Below, piece after piece: positions 53,252 to 62,226 of a DNA stretch of 64,000 nt (position 1 is its first letter; each line of letters starts with the position of its first letter). The DNA comes from JALYXV01 sp963791545 (GTDB taxonomy: Bacteria; Actinomycetota; Acidimicrobiia; Acidimicrobiales; Palsa-688): assembly GCA_963791545.1 (NCBI GenBank), contig CAWBSR010000018.1, positions 372,001-436,000 on the forward strand, written 5' to 3'. The notes under the pieces are model-generated. The model ran no database searches and was not told the DNA's origin. It saw only the letters and a program-made list of their open reading frames with translations. The position numbers were made by a program, and so were the translations under genes.

Positions 53252-54013
53252 CTAGCGGCCCGTCCACGAGGGTGGCCGCTTTTCGATGAAAGCTCTCGGG
53301 CCCTCGGCGAAGTCGTCGGTCCGGCCCACCTTGGCAAAGGCCTCCGCGGTGAGCTTCCAGAGCGTGGCGTCGTTTTCGCTCAGGGCTTGGGCGGCCACAC
53401 TGCGGCTGGCCCACACCGCGTGGGGGGCGTTGGCCACGATGCGGGTCGCCAGCATCTGCGCCGCCGCCAGGGCCTCGTCCGGGTCGACCAGGACATTAAC
53501 CAGACCGAGCTCGTAGGCGAGTTCCGCCGCGATCGGGTCGCCGGTCAGGATCAACTCCATGGCCACTTTGGGCCCGACCGCCCGGGGAAGCCGGAACAAC
53601 CCGCCGCCGGCCGCGATCAACGACCGTTTGACCTCCGGTAGCCCGAACACCGCCCGGCGGGACGCCACCACCAGGTCGCAGGCCAGCACCATCTCGAATC
53701 CGCCCGCCAGGGCGGGGCCGTCGACCGCCGCGATGATGGGCTTGGTGCGCTCGCGCTGGACGATCCCCGCGAATCCGCCTCTCTCGGTGCGCAGCGCCGA
53801 GGCGTGACCCGAGGCGATGGCCTTGAGGTCGGCGCCCGCGCAGAAGACGGTGCCCTCTCCGGTCAGGATGCCGACCCAGCACTCCGGGTCGGATTCGAGC
53901 CGGTCAATGGCGTGTTCGATGCCGGTGGCCACGGCCCCGTCGACCGCGTTGCGGGCTTCCGGCCGCCCGATCGTGATGACCGCCACGCGATTGGCCACCA
54001 GGTAGTCGATCAT
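53252..54013 (-). CDS. Enoyl-CoA hydratase/isomerase (crotonase) family
   Basis: 253 residues: VAVITIGRPEARNAVDGAVA, FCAGADLKAIASG (oxyanion loop), GPALAGGFEMVLACDLVVAS, FGLPEVKRSLIAAGGGLFRL (Glu positions for hydratase not both obvious). A cytosolic acyl-CoA enzyme. ATG 54013 is chosen; the open frame to 54529 is a shadow. Convergent with the Nudix gene, 7 bases apart. Confidence 0.88.
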   Translation of the reverse strand: MIDYLVANRVAVITIGRPEARNAVDGAVATGIEHAIDRLESDPECWVGILTGEGTVFCAGADLKAIASGHASALRTERGGFAGIVQRERTKPIIAAVDGPALAGGFEMVLACDLVVASRRAVFGLPEVKRSLIAAGGGLFRLPRAVGPKVAMELILTGDPIAAELAYELGLVNVLVDPDEALAAAQMLATRIVANAPHAVWASRSVAAQALSENDATLWKLTAEAFAKVGRTDDFAEGPRAFIEKRPPSWTGR

Positions 54014-54225
54014 TTTCTCGACAGTAGTGGCCCCCCTCGTGCGGGCCGGGGACCCGAGCTCCCGCGCCGAGGGCCACGATCCACTGCCCTGGGCCGACCC
54101 CATGCATTGGATTCCCGAGCCGCCCCGCCTGGTGGCCGTGGGGGGGACGGGCCGGGCCCGGCGCCGACAGAGGCGCTGAAATGAGACGGGAATACGGGGG
54201 CGCGGGCGCGGGGGCGGACCGGGAC

Positions 54226-56133
54226 TTACGTTGGCGAGGGGGCGCTGGGGCGGACCGGGCCCGGGGGTGAGGGGGCGCTGGGGCGGACCGGGCCCGAGGG
54301 TGAGGGGGCGCTGGGGCGGACCGGGCCCGGGGGTGGGGGGGCGCTGGGGCGGACCGGGCCCGGGGGCGGTGGCATCGAAATCCCCAGCATGGCGGCCAGG
54401 GCGGGAACCCGCCCCGACTGCTGGCGAGCCGCCTGCAGCAACGGCTCGGGGGCGTCGGTCGGGAGCCCCTCGGGCTTGACCTGACGGCGGATGGGGGAGG
54501 CGGCCACCGCTTCCAGCATGGCGGCCCACCGTTCGCTGGGCGTGTCGGGGCTCATGGCCCGGCCCGCCGCCTCCGTCAGCTGAATGGCCAACTCGGCGGG
54601 CAGCTTGGTCGTGGCGTCGGGCGGGCGGGCGGATAGCCGGAGGGCCCGTACCACGCGGGTTTCGGCCAGGTTGGTCTGGATCTCGTCGACCCAGCCGGCC
54701 CGGAGGGCTTCTACGCGGCGTTCCAGGGTCTCCCGGAGGCTGGCCGCCAGGTTGCGCGACTCATCGTCGCGCGCTGCGCTCGCCCCGTCCAGGATGGCTC
54801 GGAGGTCGCGTAATGGCAGTTCATCGGCCAGTTTGGCGGCCGCGTCGGCGCGGTCGCGCCACTCCGCGGACTTGACCTTGGGGAGGAGCTGCTCGGCGAT
54901 GGCGAGGAGAGCGTCGGCATTGGGGGCCGGGCGGCCCTCGGCCGCGGCCTTCTCGTTTTCCAGGTGGATGGCGGTGCGCACTGCGGGAATGCCACCCCGG
55001 ATCACCTGTTCCGCGATGGGGCGATGCTCCGGGGGGAGGGATTCGAGAAGGGCGTTGCGGAAGGCGCTGCCCGGGTTGAGGCGCCGGGCCTTGGGGTGCT
55101 CGGGTCCCCCCGGGCCGCTACCTGCGCCCGATGAGCGCCCGCCGGCGCCAGCCGGCGGGCCTTGATCACGGGGGGGCCGGGCCGACCGTGCCCGCGACCC
55201 GCTGGCGGTCGGGGCGCTGCCGGATCCTCCTGAGGGGCCGCCGCCCGATCCTCCTGGGGGGCCGCCGCCGGGACCACGAGAGCCGCCGGGACCGCGATCT
55301 GTGGTCCGGGGCCCGCTTCCGCCACTGCTGCCGCGGCTGTCGATGGAGCCAGTGGCCCCGGGGCCGCCGTGAGCAACGCCAGGACCGCCGGGGGGGCCGC
55401 CGTGAGCAACGCCAGGGCCGCCGGGGGAACCGCCGGGACCGCCACTGGGGCCGCCGCCGCCGGCTCCCGCGTCCGTGGGGCCGGCGGCGGTCTTGGCGGA
55501 ATCGCCGTCGCCGCTCCCGCCGCCCCCAGAACCACCGGGGCCGCCTCGGCCGCCGGGGCCACCGGGGCCACCGGGGCCACCGCGGCGACGCTCGCCGCCA
55601 CCGCCGCTTCCGGGGCCGCCACCGGTCGTGAGGGGTCCCCCGGGACGAGAGCCCCGGTCGACCCGTGGATGATCCCCCCGCGGGGACCGGCCGCCGCCGG
55701 CGCCGCGGTCAAAGCCATCGGTCCCAGCGGGGCGGGCGGCGCGATCAGGTCGATCGCCGGCGCCGCGACCGCCGGCGCCGAGCCCGTTGCGGTCCCCTGC
55801 GCCCTCGCGGCGGGGCCGCCGGGGGGCGTCGTCGCCGTCGCGAGGCGGCCGGGCCAGGCTGGTGGTCACGCCCGGAACGGGCGCACGAGGTGGTCCGATT
55901 ACCTCGAGGCGCTCCGGCTCCGCCCGCTTCTCCTTGGACGGCAGGACGGCGACGATGGTGATGCCTTCGACCTCGAACTCGGCGTCGACTCGGAGCACAT
56001 CGCCCGCCTTGGCGCCCTCGGAGAGGAGGTTTCCGTCGAGAATGCCGCGAGGCTTCAGGGCCCCGGCGGCCCGCCATGTCCAGCTGCCATCAGGCCGCGA
56101 GCTAGTCAGCTCAATGTCAATCCTGCGGGCCAT
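54226..56133 (-). CDS. Conserved protein with a long disordered Gly/Arg/Pro region
   Basis: 635 residues in three parts. Residues 1-85 form a beta-rich conserved head (MARRIDIELTSSRPDGSWTW, GAKAGDVLRVDAEFEVEGIT). Residues about 90-345 are almost entirely Gly, Pro, Arg, Ser and Asp (GGPGGPGG, RGG and SGG blocks). Residues about 350-580 are a helical domain (NALLESLPPEHRPIAEQVIR, RDLRAILDGASAARDDESRN, LAETRVVRALRLSA). The C-terminus is four 11-residue PGPVRPSAPSP units coded by 33-bp repeats. Low-complexity RGG-like sequence suggests RNA binding or condensate formation, but this is inference. Confidence 0.78.
   Translation of the reverse strand: MARRIDIELTSSRPDGSWTWRAAGALKPRGILDGNLLSEGAKAGDVLRVDAEFEVEGITIVAVLPSKEKRAEPERLEVIGPPRAPVPGVTTSLARPPRDGDDAPRRPRREGAGDRNGLGAGGRGAGDRPDRAARPAGTDGFDRGAGGGRSPRGDHPRVDRGSRPGGPLTTGGGPGSGGGGERRRGGPGGPGGPGGRGGPGGSGGGGSGDGDSAKTAAGPTDAGAGGGGPSGGPGGSPGGPGVAHGGPPGGPGVAHGGPGATGSIDSRGSSGGSGPRTTDRGPGGSRGPGGGPPGGSGGGPSGGSGSAPTASGSRARSARPPRDQGPPAGAGGRSSGAGSGPGGPEHPKARRLNPGSAFRNALLESLPPEHRPIAEQVIRGGIPAVRTAIHLENEKAAAEGRPAPNADALLAIAEQLLPKVKSAEWRDRADAAAKLADELPLRDLRAILDGASAARDDESRNLAASLRETLERRVEALRAGWVDEIQTNLAETRVVRALRLSARPPDATTKLPAELAIQLTEAAGRAMSPDTPSERWAAMLEAVAASPIRRQVKPEGLPTDAPEPLLQAARQQSGRVPALAAMLGISMPPPPGPVRPSAPPPPGPVRPSAPSPSGPVRPSAPSPPGPVRPSAPSPT
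54238..54369 (-). repeat. Four 33-bp repeats at the C-terminus of the disordered protein
   Basis: Units of 33 bases beginning gggggcgctggggcggaccg on the plus strand, with one or two changes each. On the minus strand they encode 11-residue Pro-rich units. Confidence 0.92.
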
Positions 56134-56220
56134 GCGCTCAACTTACAACGGTTTTCGGTGTCGCTCCGTGGCGCTTTGTCACCCCACCCCTTCACCGGTG
56201 GGTAGGGCGAGGTCATGTGT

Positions 56221-56852
56221 GACGGATATTGGCTCGCTCGGGAGCCGCCAGCCTTCACCCGTCGCCGCGGCGAGCCACTGATGACGGATATTGGCTCGCT
56301 CGGGAGCCGCCAGCCTTCACCCGTCGCCGCGGCGAGCCGCCGATGACGGATATTGGCTCGCTCGGGAGCCGCCAGCCTTCACCCGTCGCTGAGGCGAGCC
56401 GCCGATGACGGATATTGGCTCGCTCGGGAGCCGCCAGCCTTCACCCGTCGCTGCGGCGAGCCGCTGATGACGGATATTGGCTCGCCCGGGAGCCGCCAGC
56501 CTTTACCCGTCGCTGAGGCGAGCCACTGATGACGGATATTGGCTCGCCCGGGAGCCGCCAGCCTTCACCCGTCGCTGCGGCGAGCCGCCGGTTACGGATA
56601 TTGGCTCGCCCGGGAGCCGCCAGCCTTTACCCGTCGCTGAGGCGAGCCGCCGGTGACGGATATTGGCTCGCCCGGGAGCCGCCAGCCTTTACCCGTCGCT
56701 GCGGCGAGCCGCCGATGACGGATATTGGCTCGCCCGGGAGCCGCCAGCCTTTACCCGTCGCTGAGGCGAGCCGCCGATGACGGATATTGGCTCGCCCGGG
56801 AGCCGCCAGCCTTTACCCGTCGCTGCGGCGAGCCACTGATGACGGATATTGG
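56221..56852. repeat. Ten 62-bp tandem repeats plus a partial eleventh
   Basis: Unit starts are at 56221, 56283, 56345, 56407, 56469, 56531, 56593, 56655, 56717 and 56779; the partial copy is at 56841. Each begins gacggatattggctcg and contains GGCTC(gcccgg)GAGCC. GCGAGCC at the end of one unit is an inverted copy of GGCTCGC in the next. Changes are few and ordered: units 1-4 have gctcgg, units 5-10 gcccgg; units 3-10 alternate gctgagg and gctgcgg, i.e. a 124-bp dimer. 62 is not a multiple of 3, so it is not a coding repeat. It fills the gap between the disordered protein and the MMPL gene. Confidence 0.97.
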
Positions 56853-56867
56853 CCCCGGTGATCGAGG

Positions 56868-59087
56868 TCAGTTGGACGCGCCTACCCCTGCCAGTTCCCG
56901 GTCGGGCTCGGGCAGCACCTCGACCGAGAGGGTGGGGACGGCTCGGTCCAGCCAGCGGGGGAACCACCAGTTGGCCTTACCGAGAAGTTCCATCGTGGCG
57001 GGCACGAGCACCATCCGCACCAGGGTGGCGTCGACCAGCACTGCCGTCGCCAGACCCAGCCCGAACAGCTTGAGGATCCGCAGGTCGCCGAGGACGAAGC
57101 TGCCGAAGACGCAGACCATGATGGCGGCGGCGGCGGTGATGACCCGGGCCGTCTCGGCCAGGCCGTCGGCGACGGCGGTGGCGTTATCGCCGCTCTTGAG
57201 CCACTCCTCCCGTATCCGGGAGAGCAGAAAGACTTCGTAGTCCATCGAGAGGCCGAAGAGGATGGTGAACAGCATGAGCGGCACCCAGGGGTCGATCGGG
57301 GCCACCTTCCCGATACCGAAGAACGAGCCCAACCAGCCCCACTGGAACACGGCCACGATGACCCCGTAGGCGGCGCCGATGGAAAGCAGGTTCATGATCG
57401 CCGCTTTGATCGGCACCGCGATCGACCGGAAGACGGCCATCAGTAGCAGGAACGACAGGATCACGACGCCGCCGATCACGAGGAACAACCGGCTGGACAG
57501 CTGCTTCGACGCGTCCACGCCGCCAGCGGTGAGGCCGCCGGTATAGGCGACGACTCCAGTGCCGGCCAACGTTTGGGGCACCACGTGGCGGACCCGCTGG
57601 ACGAACGACTGCGTGGCCGCCGCCTGAGGCGCGGTCCTGGGTGTGACCACGATGACCGCGGTGTCACCGGCGGGGTTCAGCGTCGGCGGGGTGACGAATG
57701 CCGCAACGGGGTCGGCCCTTAGAGCCTCGACCAACTTGTTCAGGGCGGCCACGTCGGCGCCGCCGTGGGGGAGCTTGGCGGCGATCACCAGGGGGCCGTT
57801 GGCGCCGGGCCCGAAGCCCTGGGCCAGCAGGTCATAGGCCCGGCGGGTGGTGAAGCTGGTCGGGTCGTTGCCGGAGTCGCTGAAAGCCAGGCGCATCGAG
57901 AAGATGGGCACAGCCATGGCCAGCAGCACCAGCAGGGCGGCGACGCCGGCCCGCCAGGGGTGGCGCTGGATGACCCGGCTCCACCGCCAGGCCAGCGTCT
58001 GGCGGGTGTCGCCCCGGTGGCGGAGGTGGGGGATCTGGATCTTGTCGATGGCCCGGCCGGTGAAGCCGAGCAATGCGGGCAGGAGCGTCAGGGCGGCGGC
58101 CATGACCAGAACCACCGCGATGATGGCCCCGAATGCCAGGCCGTAGACGAACGACAGGCCCATCAACATCATGCCGAAGAGCGAGATGATGACGGTCGTC
58201 CCGGCGAACAGCACGGCTCGCCCGGAGGTGGCCAGGGCCAGGATGACGGCGTGCTCGGAGTCGGCGCCGTCGTGCAGGTCCTGTCGGAAGCGGGTCACTA
58301 TGAACAGGGCGTAGTCAATGCCCACCCCGATGCCGATCATGGCCGCCAACTGGGTGGCGAAGGTGGGCACCGTGATGAGATGACTGACGAGGTTGATGAG
58401 CGGGACGCCGGTGCCGAACAGGCCGAAGATCACGGCGGTGAGGATGGGCAAACCCATGGCTACGACGGACCCGAACGCCAGCAGCAGGATGAGAATGGCT
58501 GCGATGATGCCGACGAATTCGGCGGCGCCGAAACTGAACGCCTGCCCCTTGGCGGCCGGCTGACCGCCCAGCTCCACCTCGATACCCGTTTTGTTGAGCG
58601 CTTTACCCTGGGCGACCAGGCTCTGCATGTCCTTCTTGGGCAGATCCTGGGTGGTCTTGTCGAACTGTATGACGGAGTAGGCGATACGGGGATCGATACT
58701 CGAGATCTGACCCTGGGCCCCCTGGTCGAACGGGCCCCGGACGCTCAGCACATGGGGCTGTCGGGCGAGGCGCTGGTCGGCTTCGTCGATGGCCGCCCGA
58801 GCAGCTGGTGAGGTGACGGGGTCGGAGGTCTTGAACACCGCGTTGGCGGTGTCGCCGGCCCGAGCCGGGAACTTGGCGGTCAGCAGGTTCTGGGCCAGTT
58901 GGGCCTGGGAGTTGCCCCCGCTGAACTTGTCCTCGAACTTGCCCTTGACTATGCCCGATGCGGCGTTCAGGACGATGAAGGCGACTATCCAGGTGATCAG
59001 CACCAGCCGTCGGCGCTCATAACAGAACCGGGCCAGGCGGCCGATTTTGGTGCCCTCGATGGTCGGCGGAAGTTCCTTCGAGCTCAT
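56868..59087 (-). CDS. MMPL/RND family transporter
   Basis: 739 residues with the duplicated RND plan: one helix (VLITWIVAFIVLNAASGIV), a periplasmic loop, a first five-helix block with GIGVGIDYALFIVTRFRQDL, a second loop, and a second block with FGLSMDYEVFLLSRIREEWL. The two Asp-Tyr motifs are the proton relay of MmpL proteins. It probably exports a lipid or hydrophobic compound. ATG 59087 follows AAGGATG; the longer frame to 59126 lacks support. No TetR gene directly next to it. Confidence 0.92.
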   Translation of the reverse strand: MSSKELPPTIEGTKIGRLARFCYERRRLVLITWIVAFIVLNAASGIVKGKFEDKFSGGNSQAQLAQNLLTAKFPARAGDTANAVFKTSDPVTSPAARAAIDEADQRLARQPHVLSVRGPFDQGAQGQISSIDPRIAYSVIQFDKTTQDLPKKDMQSLVAQGKALNKTGIEVELGGQPAAKGQAFSFGAAEFVGIIAAILILLLAFGSVVAMGLPILTAVIFGLFGTGVPLINLVSHLITVPTFATQLAAMIGIGVGIDYALFIVTRFRQDLHDGADSEHAVILALATSGRAVLFAGTTVIISLFGMMLMGLSFVYGLAFGAIIAVVLVMAAALTLLPALLGFTGRAIDKIQIPHLRHRGDTRQTLAWRWSRVIQRHPWRAGVAALLVLLAMAVPIFSMRLAFSDSGNDPTSFTTRRAYDLLAQGFGPGANGPLVIAAKLPHGGADVAALNKLVEALRADPVAAFVTPPTLNPAGDTAVIVVTPRTAPQAAATQSFVQRVRHVVPQTLAGTGVVAYTGGLTAGGVDASKQLSSRLFLVIGGVVILSFLLLMAVFRSIAVPIKAAIMNLLSIGAAYGVIVAVFQWGWLGSFFGIGKVAPIDPWVPLMLFTILFGLSMDYEVFLLSRIREEWLKSGDNATAVADGLAETARVITAAAAIMVCVFGSFVLGDLRILKLFGLGLATAVLVDATLVRMVLVPATMELLGKANWWFPRWLDRAVPTLSVEVLPEPDRELAGVGASN

Positions 59088-59191
59088 GATTACATCCTTA
59101 CAGGGCGGCTGCCCTAGGTTGGGCAAGTTTCGGGACGGTCAGTTCGACGCCGGGATGGGGGCAAAGTAATCGCCGACCGGTTTCGGTGGCC

Positions 59192-59959
59192 CTATTCCTC
59201 CAGCAGATCGGGTTGGCGGCTCACGATCCAGTCGTAGAGGGGCTGGAACGAGAACCAACCGGCCAGGTGGCTCCCGATCTGGCTCCAGGTCAGGCGGGCG
59301 ACGTCGTCGTCGATCAGGTGGTAGCCCCCGACCGACATCGCCAGCAACTGGGCCTGGCAGCAGCGTTCCATGGCCAGGAACCACCAGACCGCCTCGTCGA
59401 CGGAATGGCCCACCGTGAGCAGGCCGTGGTTGCTCAGGATGCACGCCTTCTTGTCGCCCAGGGCATGGGCGATGCGCTTGCCCTCCTCGATGTCGTACAC
59501 GACTCCCGCATAGTCGTCGAAGACCTCGTGATCGTCGAAGAACGAGCAGGCGTCCTGGGTAATGGGTTCCAGTTTGCGGTGCAGGGACGAGAACGCCTTG
59601 CCGTGCATGGAGTGGGAATGGGCGGCCGCCACCACGTCGGGGCGGGCGGCGTGGATCTGGGAGTGGATGCAGAAGGCGGCTGCGTTGACCGGCCAGTTGC
59701 CTTCGACCACCTGGCCATCATGGTTGACGAGGATCAGGTCCTTGACCCGGACCTGGCTGAAGTGCATCCCGAAGGGGTTGACCCAGAAATGGTCGCGGCG
59801 TTCGGGATCACGGGCAGTGATATGACCGGCCACACCCTCGTCGAAGCCGAAGTGACCGAAAAGCCGGAATCCGGCCGCCAGCCGCTGTTTGTGGTACCGA
59901 CGCTCTTGGGTCGGATCGTCGAACAGCGGTATCTGGTGCGGCGCGCGATCGCTCGCCAT
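59192..59959 (-). CDS. Class II aldolase/adducin family protein
   Basis: 255 residues: GFDEGVAGHITARDPERRDH, WVNPFGMHFSQV, the zinc His pair in AAAHSHSMHGKAF, and LSNHGLLTVGHSVDEAVWWF. The metal-binding pattern is complete, but the true substrate of this subgroup is not known. 104 bases from the MMPL gene and on the same strand. Confidence 0.88.
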   Translation of the reverse strand: MASDRAPHQIPLFDDPTQERRYHKQRLAAGFRLFGHFGFDEGVAGHITARDPERRDHFWVNPFGMHFSQVRVKDLILVNHDGQVVEGNWPVNAAAFCIHSQIHAARPDVVAAAHSHSMHGKAFSSLHRKLEPITQDACSFFDDHEVFDDYAGVVYDIEEGKRIAHALGDKKACILSNHGLLTVGHSVDEAVWWFLAMERCCQAQLLAMSVGGYHLIDDDVARLTWSQIGSHLAGWFSFQPLYDWIVSRQPDLLEE

Positions 59960-60092
59960 GGCACCTCCTCTTGTGTCCCGCCTGGTATCGAGTCTTGTTT
60001 CGGTCAGTGCCAGCGCGGTTGTCCTGGCCCGATCGTATCGTCAGCGGTTGCCTTCGGCATCGCCATCCGAGCCTGCGACCGCCTCCGCGGTG

Positions 60093-60968
60093 CTAGCCGG
60101 CGCCGTCGCCGGCGGCTGCCCTTTTCTCGTTCAGGCGAGCCTTCAGACCCGCCATGATGACGTCCAGCCCAAAGTCGATCGAGGAACCCGAGAGGTACAT
60201 GGCCGTTGCTTCGACGTTTGGGATCTCTTCGATGGGTAGGGCGGCGAAATAGGCCCGGAGCCGGTCCTCCTTCGACTTCGGCACTCGGGGGAGCTCCTGG
60301 CGGCGGCTCACCGGCCGGGTGCGGCCAACGAGCAGGTTGGCCATGCTCCAGCGGTATAACAGTAGGAACGCGGCACCCGCCTCCTCGTCACTGAAGCCCG
60401 CCTCGCGCAGGAGGCCCACCGCATGTTCGGTATTGGCCAGCCCATTGGGCCCCATGGTGACGCCCTCGGCATACACCCGCACGATGCCGGGATTATTCCG
60501 CCACATCTCGTGGTTGCGTCGGGCCTGGGCCCGGAGCCGGGCCTCCCAGTCTCCTTCGTCCTTGAGGCTCTTGACCACGACATCGCCAATGAGGTAATCG
60601 ACGAGGAGGTCGACCAACTCCGCCTTGTCGGCCACATGGTTGTACAGGGACATCGGCGTGACGTGCAGTGCCGACGCCACCCGGCGCATGGTGAGGGCAT
60701 CGAGACCGTGTTCTTCGACCAGCGCCAGGGCGGTCAGCACGATCCGCCGCCTCGTCAGGGCCGGGCGGGGTGGGACTTCCTGGTCGTCGCGAGGAAGCCA
60801 CCGCGGCTGGTCGAGGGGCGGCTCGACGGGCACGTGGTCCCGCTCACGGTAGGGAGCGCCGCCGCCCGCGCTCGAGGAGGCGGTGGCAGCCGACGCGGAC
60901 GAGATGACGGCTCCCGGCTTAGGGGTGTGGCTGGCGGAGGACGTGGGATTGGCGGGAAGGCGTTCCAT
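60093..60968 (-). CDS. TetR/AcrR regulator with tetracycline-repressor-like C-terminal domain
   Basis: 291 residues. A disordered N-terminal extension (to about 70) precedes the HTH (RRRIVLTALALVEEHGLDAL, TMRRVASALHVTPMSLYNHV) and a TetR_C-type ligand domain (AHHEMWRNNP-like, LLLYRWSMANLLVG). ATG 60968 is chosen, 28 bases after the catalase stop, so it likely shares its transcript and may control the heme-peroxidase genes around it. Confidence 0.88.
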   Translation of the reverse strand: MERLPANPTSSASHTPKPGAVISSASAATASSSAGGGAPYRERDHVPVEPPLDQPRWLPRDDQEVPPRPALTRRRIVLTALALVEEHGLDALTMRRVASALHVTPMSLYNHVADKAELVDLLVDYLIGDVVVKSLKDEGDWEARLRAQARRNHEMWRNNPGIVRVYAEGVTMGPNGLANTEHAVGLLREAGFSDEEAGAAFLLLYRWSMANLLVGRTRPVSRRQELPRVPKSKEDRLRAYFAALPIEEIPNVEATAMYLSGSSIDFGLDVIMAGLKARLNEKRAAAGDGAG

Positions 60969-60996
60969 TTTCGATGCCGCGTCGGAGAACCGGGCT

Positions 60997-62142
60997 CTAA
61001 CGCCTTGGCCCGGCACCAAAGCCGGCACCATCGCCGCTACCAGCGAGGGCGGCTTCCAGGCGGCGCCGGTAGGAGCGCTCATAGACCGGGCCCCGAACGG
61101 CCAGCATGGGGTCGTCGGATACCGCTATTCCGGGCACCAGCCGGGTCGGGTTGAAGCTCAGAAGCTCACAGCCGTGCAGCTGGTCGTCGGGGACGTCGGT
61201 GAGCCGGAGTTGGCCCATGACCACCCGGGGACGGCGCGCCGACCAGGGTCGGGTGGAGTCGGTCAGGTCGTCGCCTTCCTCGGCCAGCTGGATGCGGAGC
61301 ACGAATTCTGCGTGGCGGTTGGTGATCCGCTCCTTAAGTCCCCCCCGCAGGAAGTTGCCGCCGGCGCCGGCGCCGGCCACGGCCGACTGCACCCCATCGA
61401 CCGGTTCCCAGTGGAATCGGGCATGGCGGATCGTCCCGTCGGGCCCCGTCAGGGTGAAGGTATGCACGGCGTGGAAGCAGCAGGTGGCGTAACTCTCGGG
61501 CACGAAGTTGCCAGACAGATACGCCAGCGCGGACCCCGCCTCGGGATTGTGGACGGCGAAGTCGTACAGGCCCTGGTCGCTCGACGCGACCCCGGCGGGG
61601 GGGGCCGGGTAGGGCGTCTCGAGGCGGATCATCTCGAGGAACCGCTGCCACGGTGAGCGGCTTTCGGGAACGACGGGGGTCGCCGCCCGCACGAAGCTGC
61701 GGAACCGCTCGACGCTGTTGACGAAGAACATGGGCAGCGTCATCGCGATCAGGTCGGTCTCGCGCTCGGATCGCATGACGCCCCACTGGTCCTTGGTCAC
61801 CTGGCCCAGATGAAACTTCACGGCCATCCCCCGGACCTGGGGAACCGAGTCGGGCTGATCGAGATCACCGGTCCCGTTGGAGAACCGGACGGTGGCCGGC
61901 ACCCTCCCCCCCGCGAAATGGGCCGCGGTGGTAACCGACGACGCGGCGGGACTGGGGCTGAACCACCCCGTGGCGGCGATGCCGGGGGCATGGATGGGGC
62001 GGGTACCCTCCCGGTGGGCCGGGCAGGACCTGATGATGTCCTCGACAAGCTCCTCGGCGAGGTCTCCGCTCTCGTGGCCGTCGGGTGGTGTCACCGGGCT
62101 GGGCACTTTACAAACTGTATCCATCCCCTCGGCGAAGTCCAC
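60997..62142 (-). CDS. Catalase-related peroxidase (SrpA-like)
   Basis: 381 residues: HAPGIAATGWFSPSP (distal His), VPATVRFSNGTGDLDQPD, RGMAVKFHLG, TDLIAMTLPMFFVNSVERF, and near the end DPMLAVRGPVYERSYRRR, where RGPVY gives the R-x3-Y proximal Tyr. This is the small catalase-fold peroxidase class, shorter than true catalases. No signal peptide. Divergent from the unknown gene at 62227 across 84 bases. Confidence 0.87.
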   Translation of the reverse strand: MDFAEGMDTVCKVPSPVTPPDGHESGDLAEELVEDIIRSCPAHREGTRPIHAPGIAATGWFSPSPAASSVTTAAHFAGGRVPATVRFSNGTGDLDQPDSVPQVRGMAVKFHLGQVTKDQWGVMRSERETDLIAMTLPMFFVNSVERFRSFVRAATPVVPESRSPWQRFLEMIRLETPYPAPPAGVASSDQGLYDFAVHNPEAGSALAYLSGNFVPESYATCCFHAVHTFTLTGPDGTIRHARFHWEPVDGVQSAVAGAGAGGNFLRGGLKERITNRHAEFVLRIQLAEEGDDLTDSTRPWSARRPRVVMGQLRLTDVPDDQLHGCELLSFNPTRLVPGIAVSDDPMLAVRGPVYERSYRRRLEAALAGSGDGAGFGAGPRR

Positions 62143-62212
62143 GGACCCGTCCGGGGAATTAGACGGATGGATAGAAGTTCGGGGACTGGTTGCCGGGTCT
62201 GGCCGATGTCCC

Positions 62213-62218
62213 TAGGCT
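62213..62218 (+). promoter_or_regulatory. -10-like box TAGGCT
   Basis: TAGGCT ends 8 bases before ATG 62227, again without a ribosome site, in the gap divergent from the catalase gene. Confidence 0.4.
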
Positions 62219-62226
62219 CGGCCGCC

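Noticed and set aside
56529..56780. Protein-coding repeat
   Set aside because: 62 is not divisible by 3, so frames rotate from unit to unit; open frames there are by-products of GC content.
56221..56852. CRISPR array
   Set aside because: The period is a constant 62 bp with the whole unit conserved; there are no variable spacers and no cas genes.
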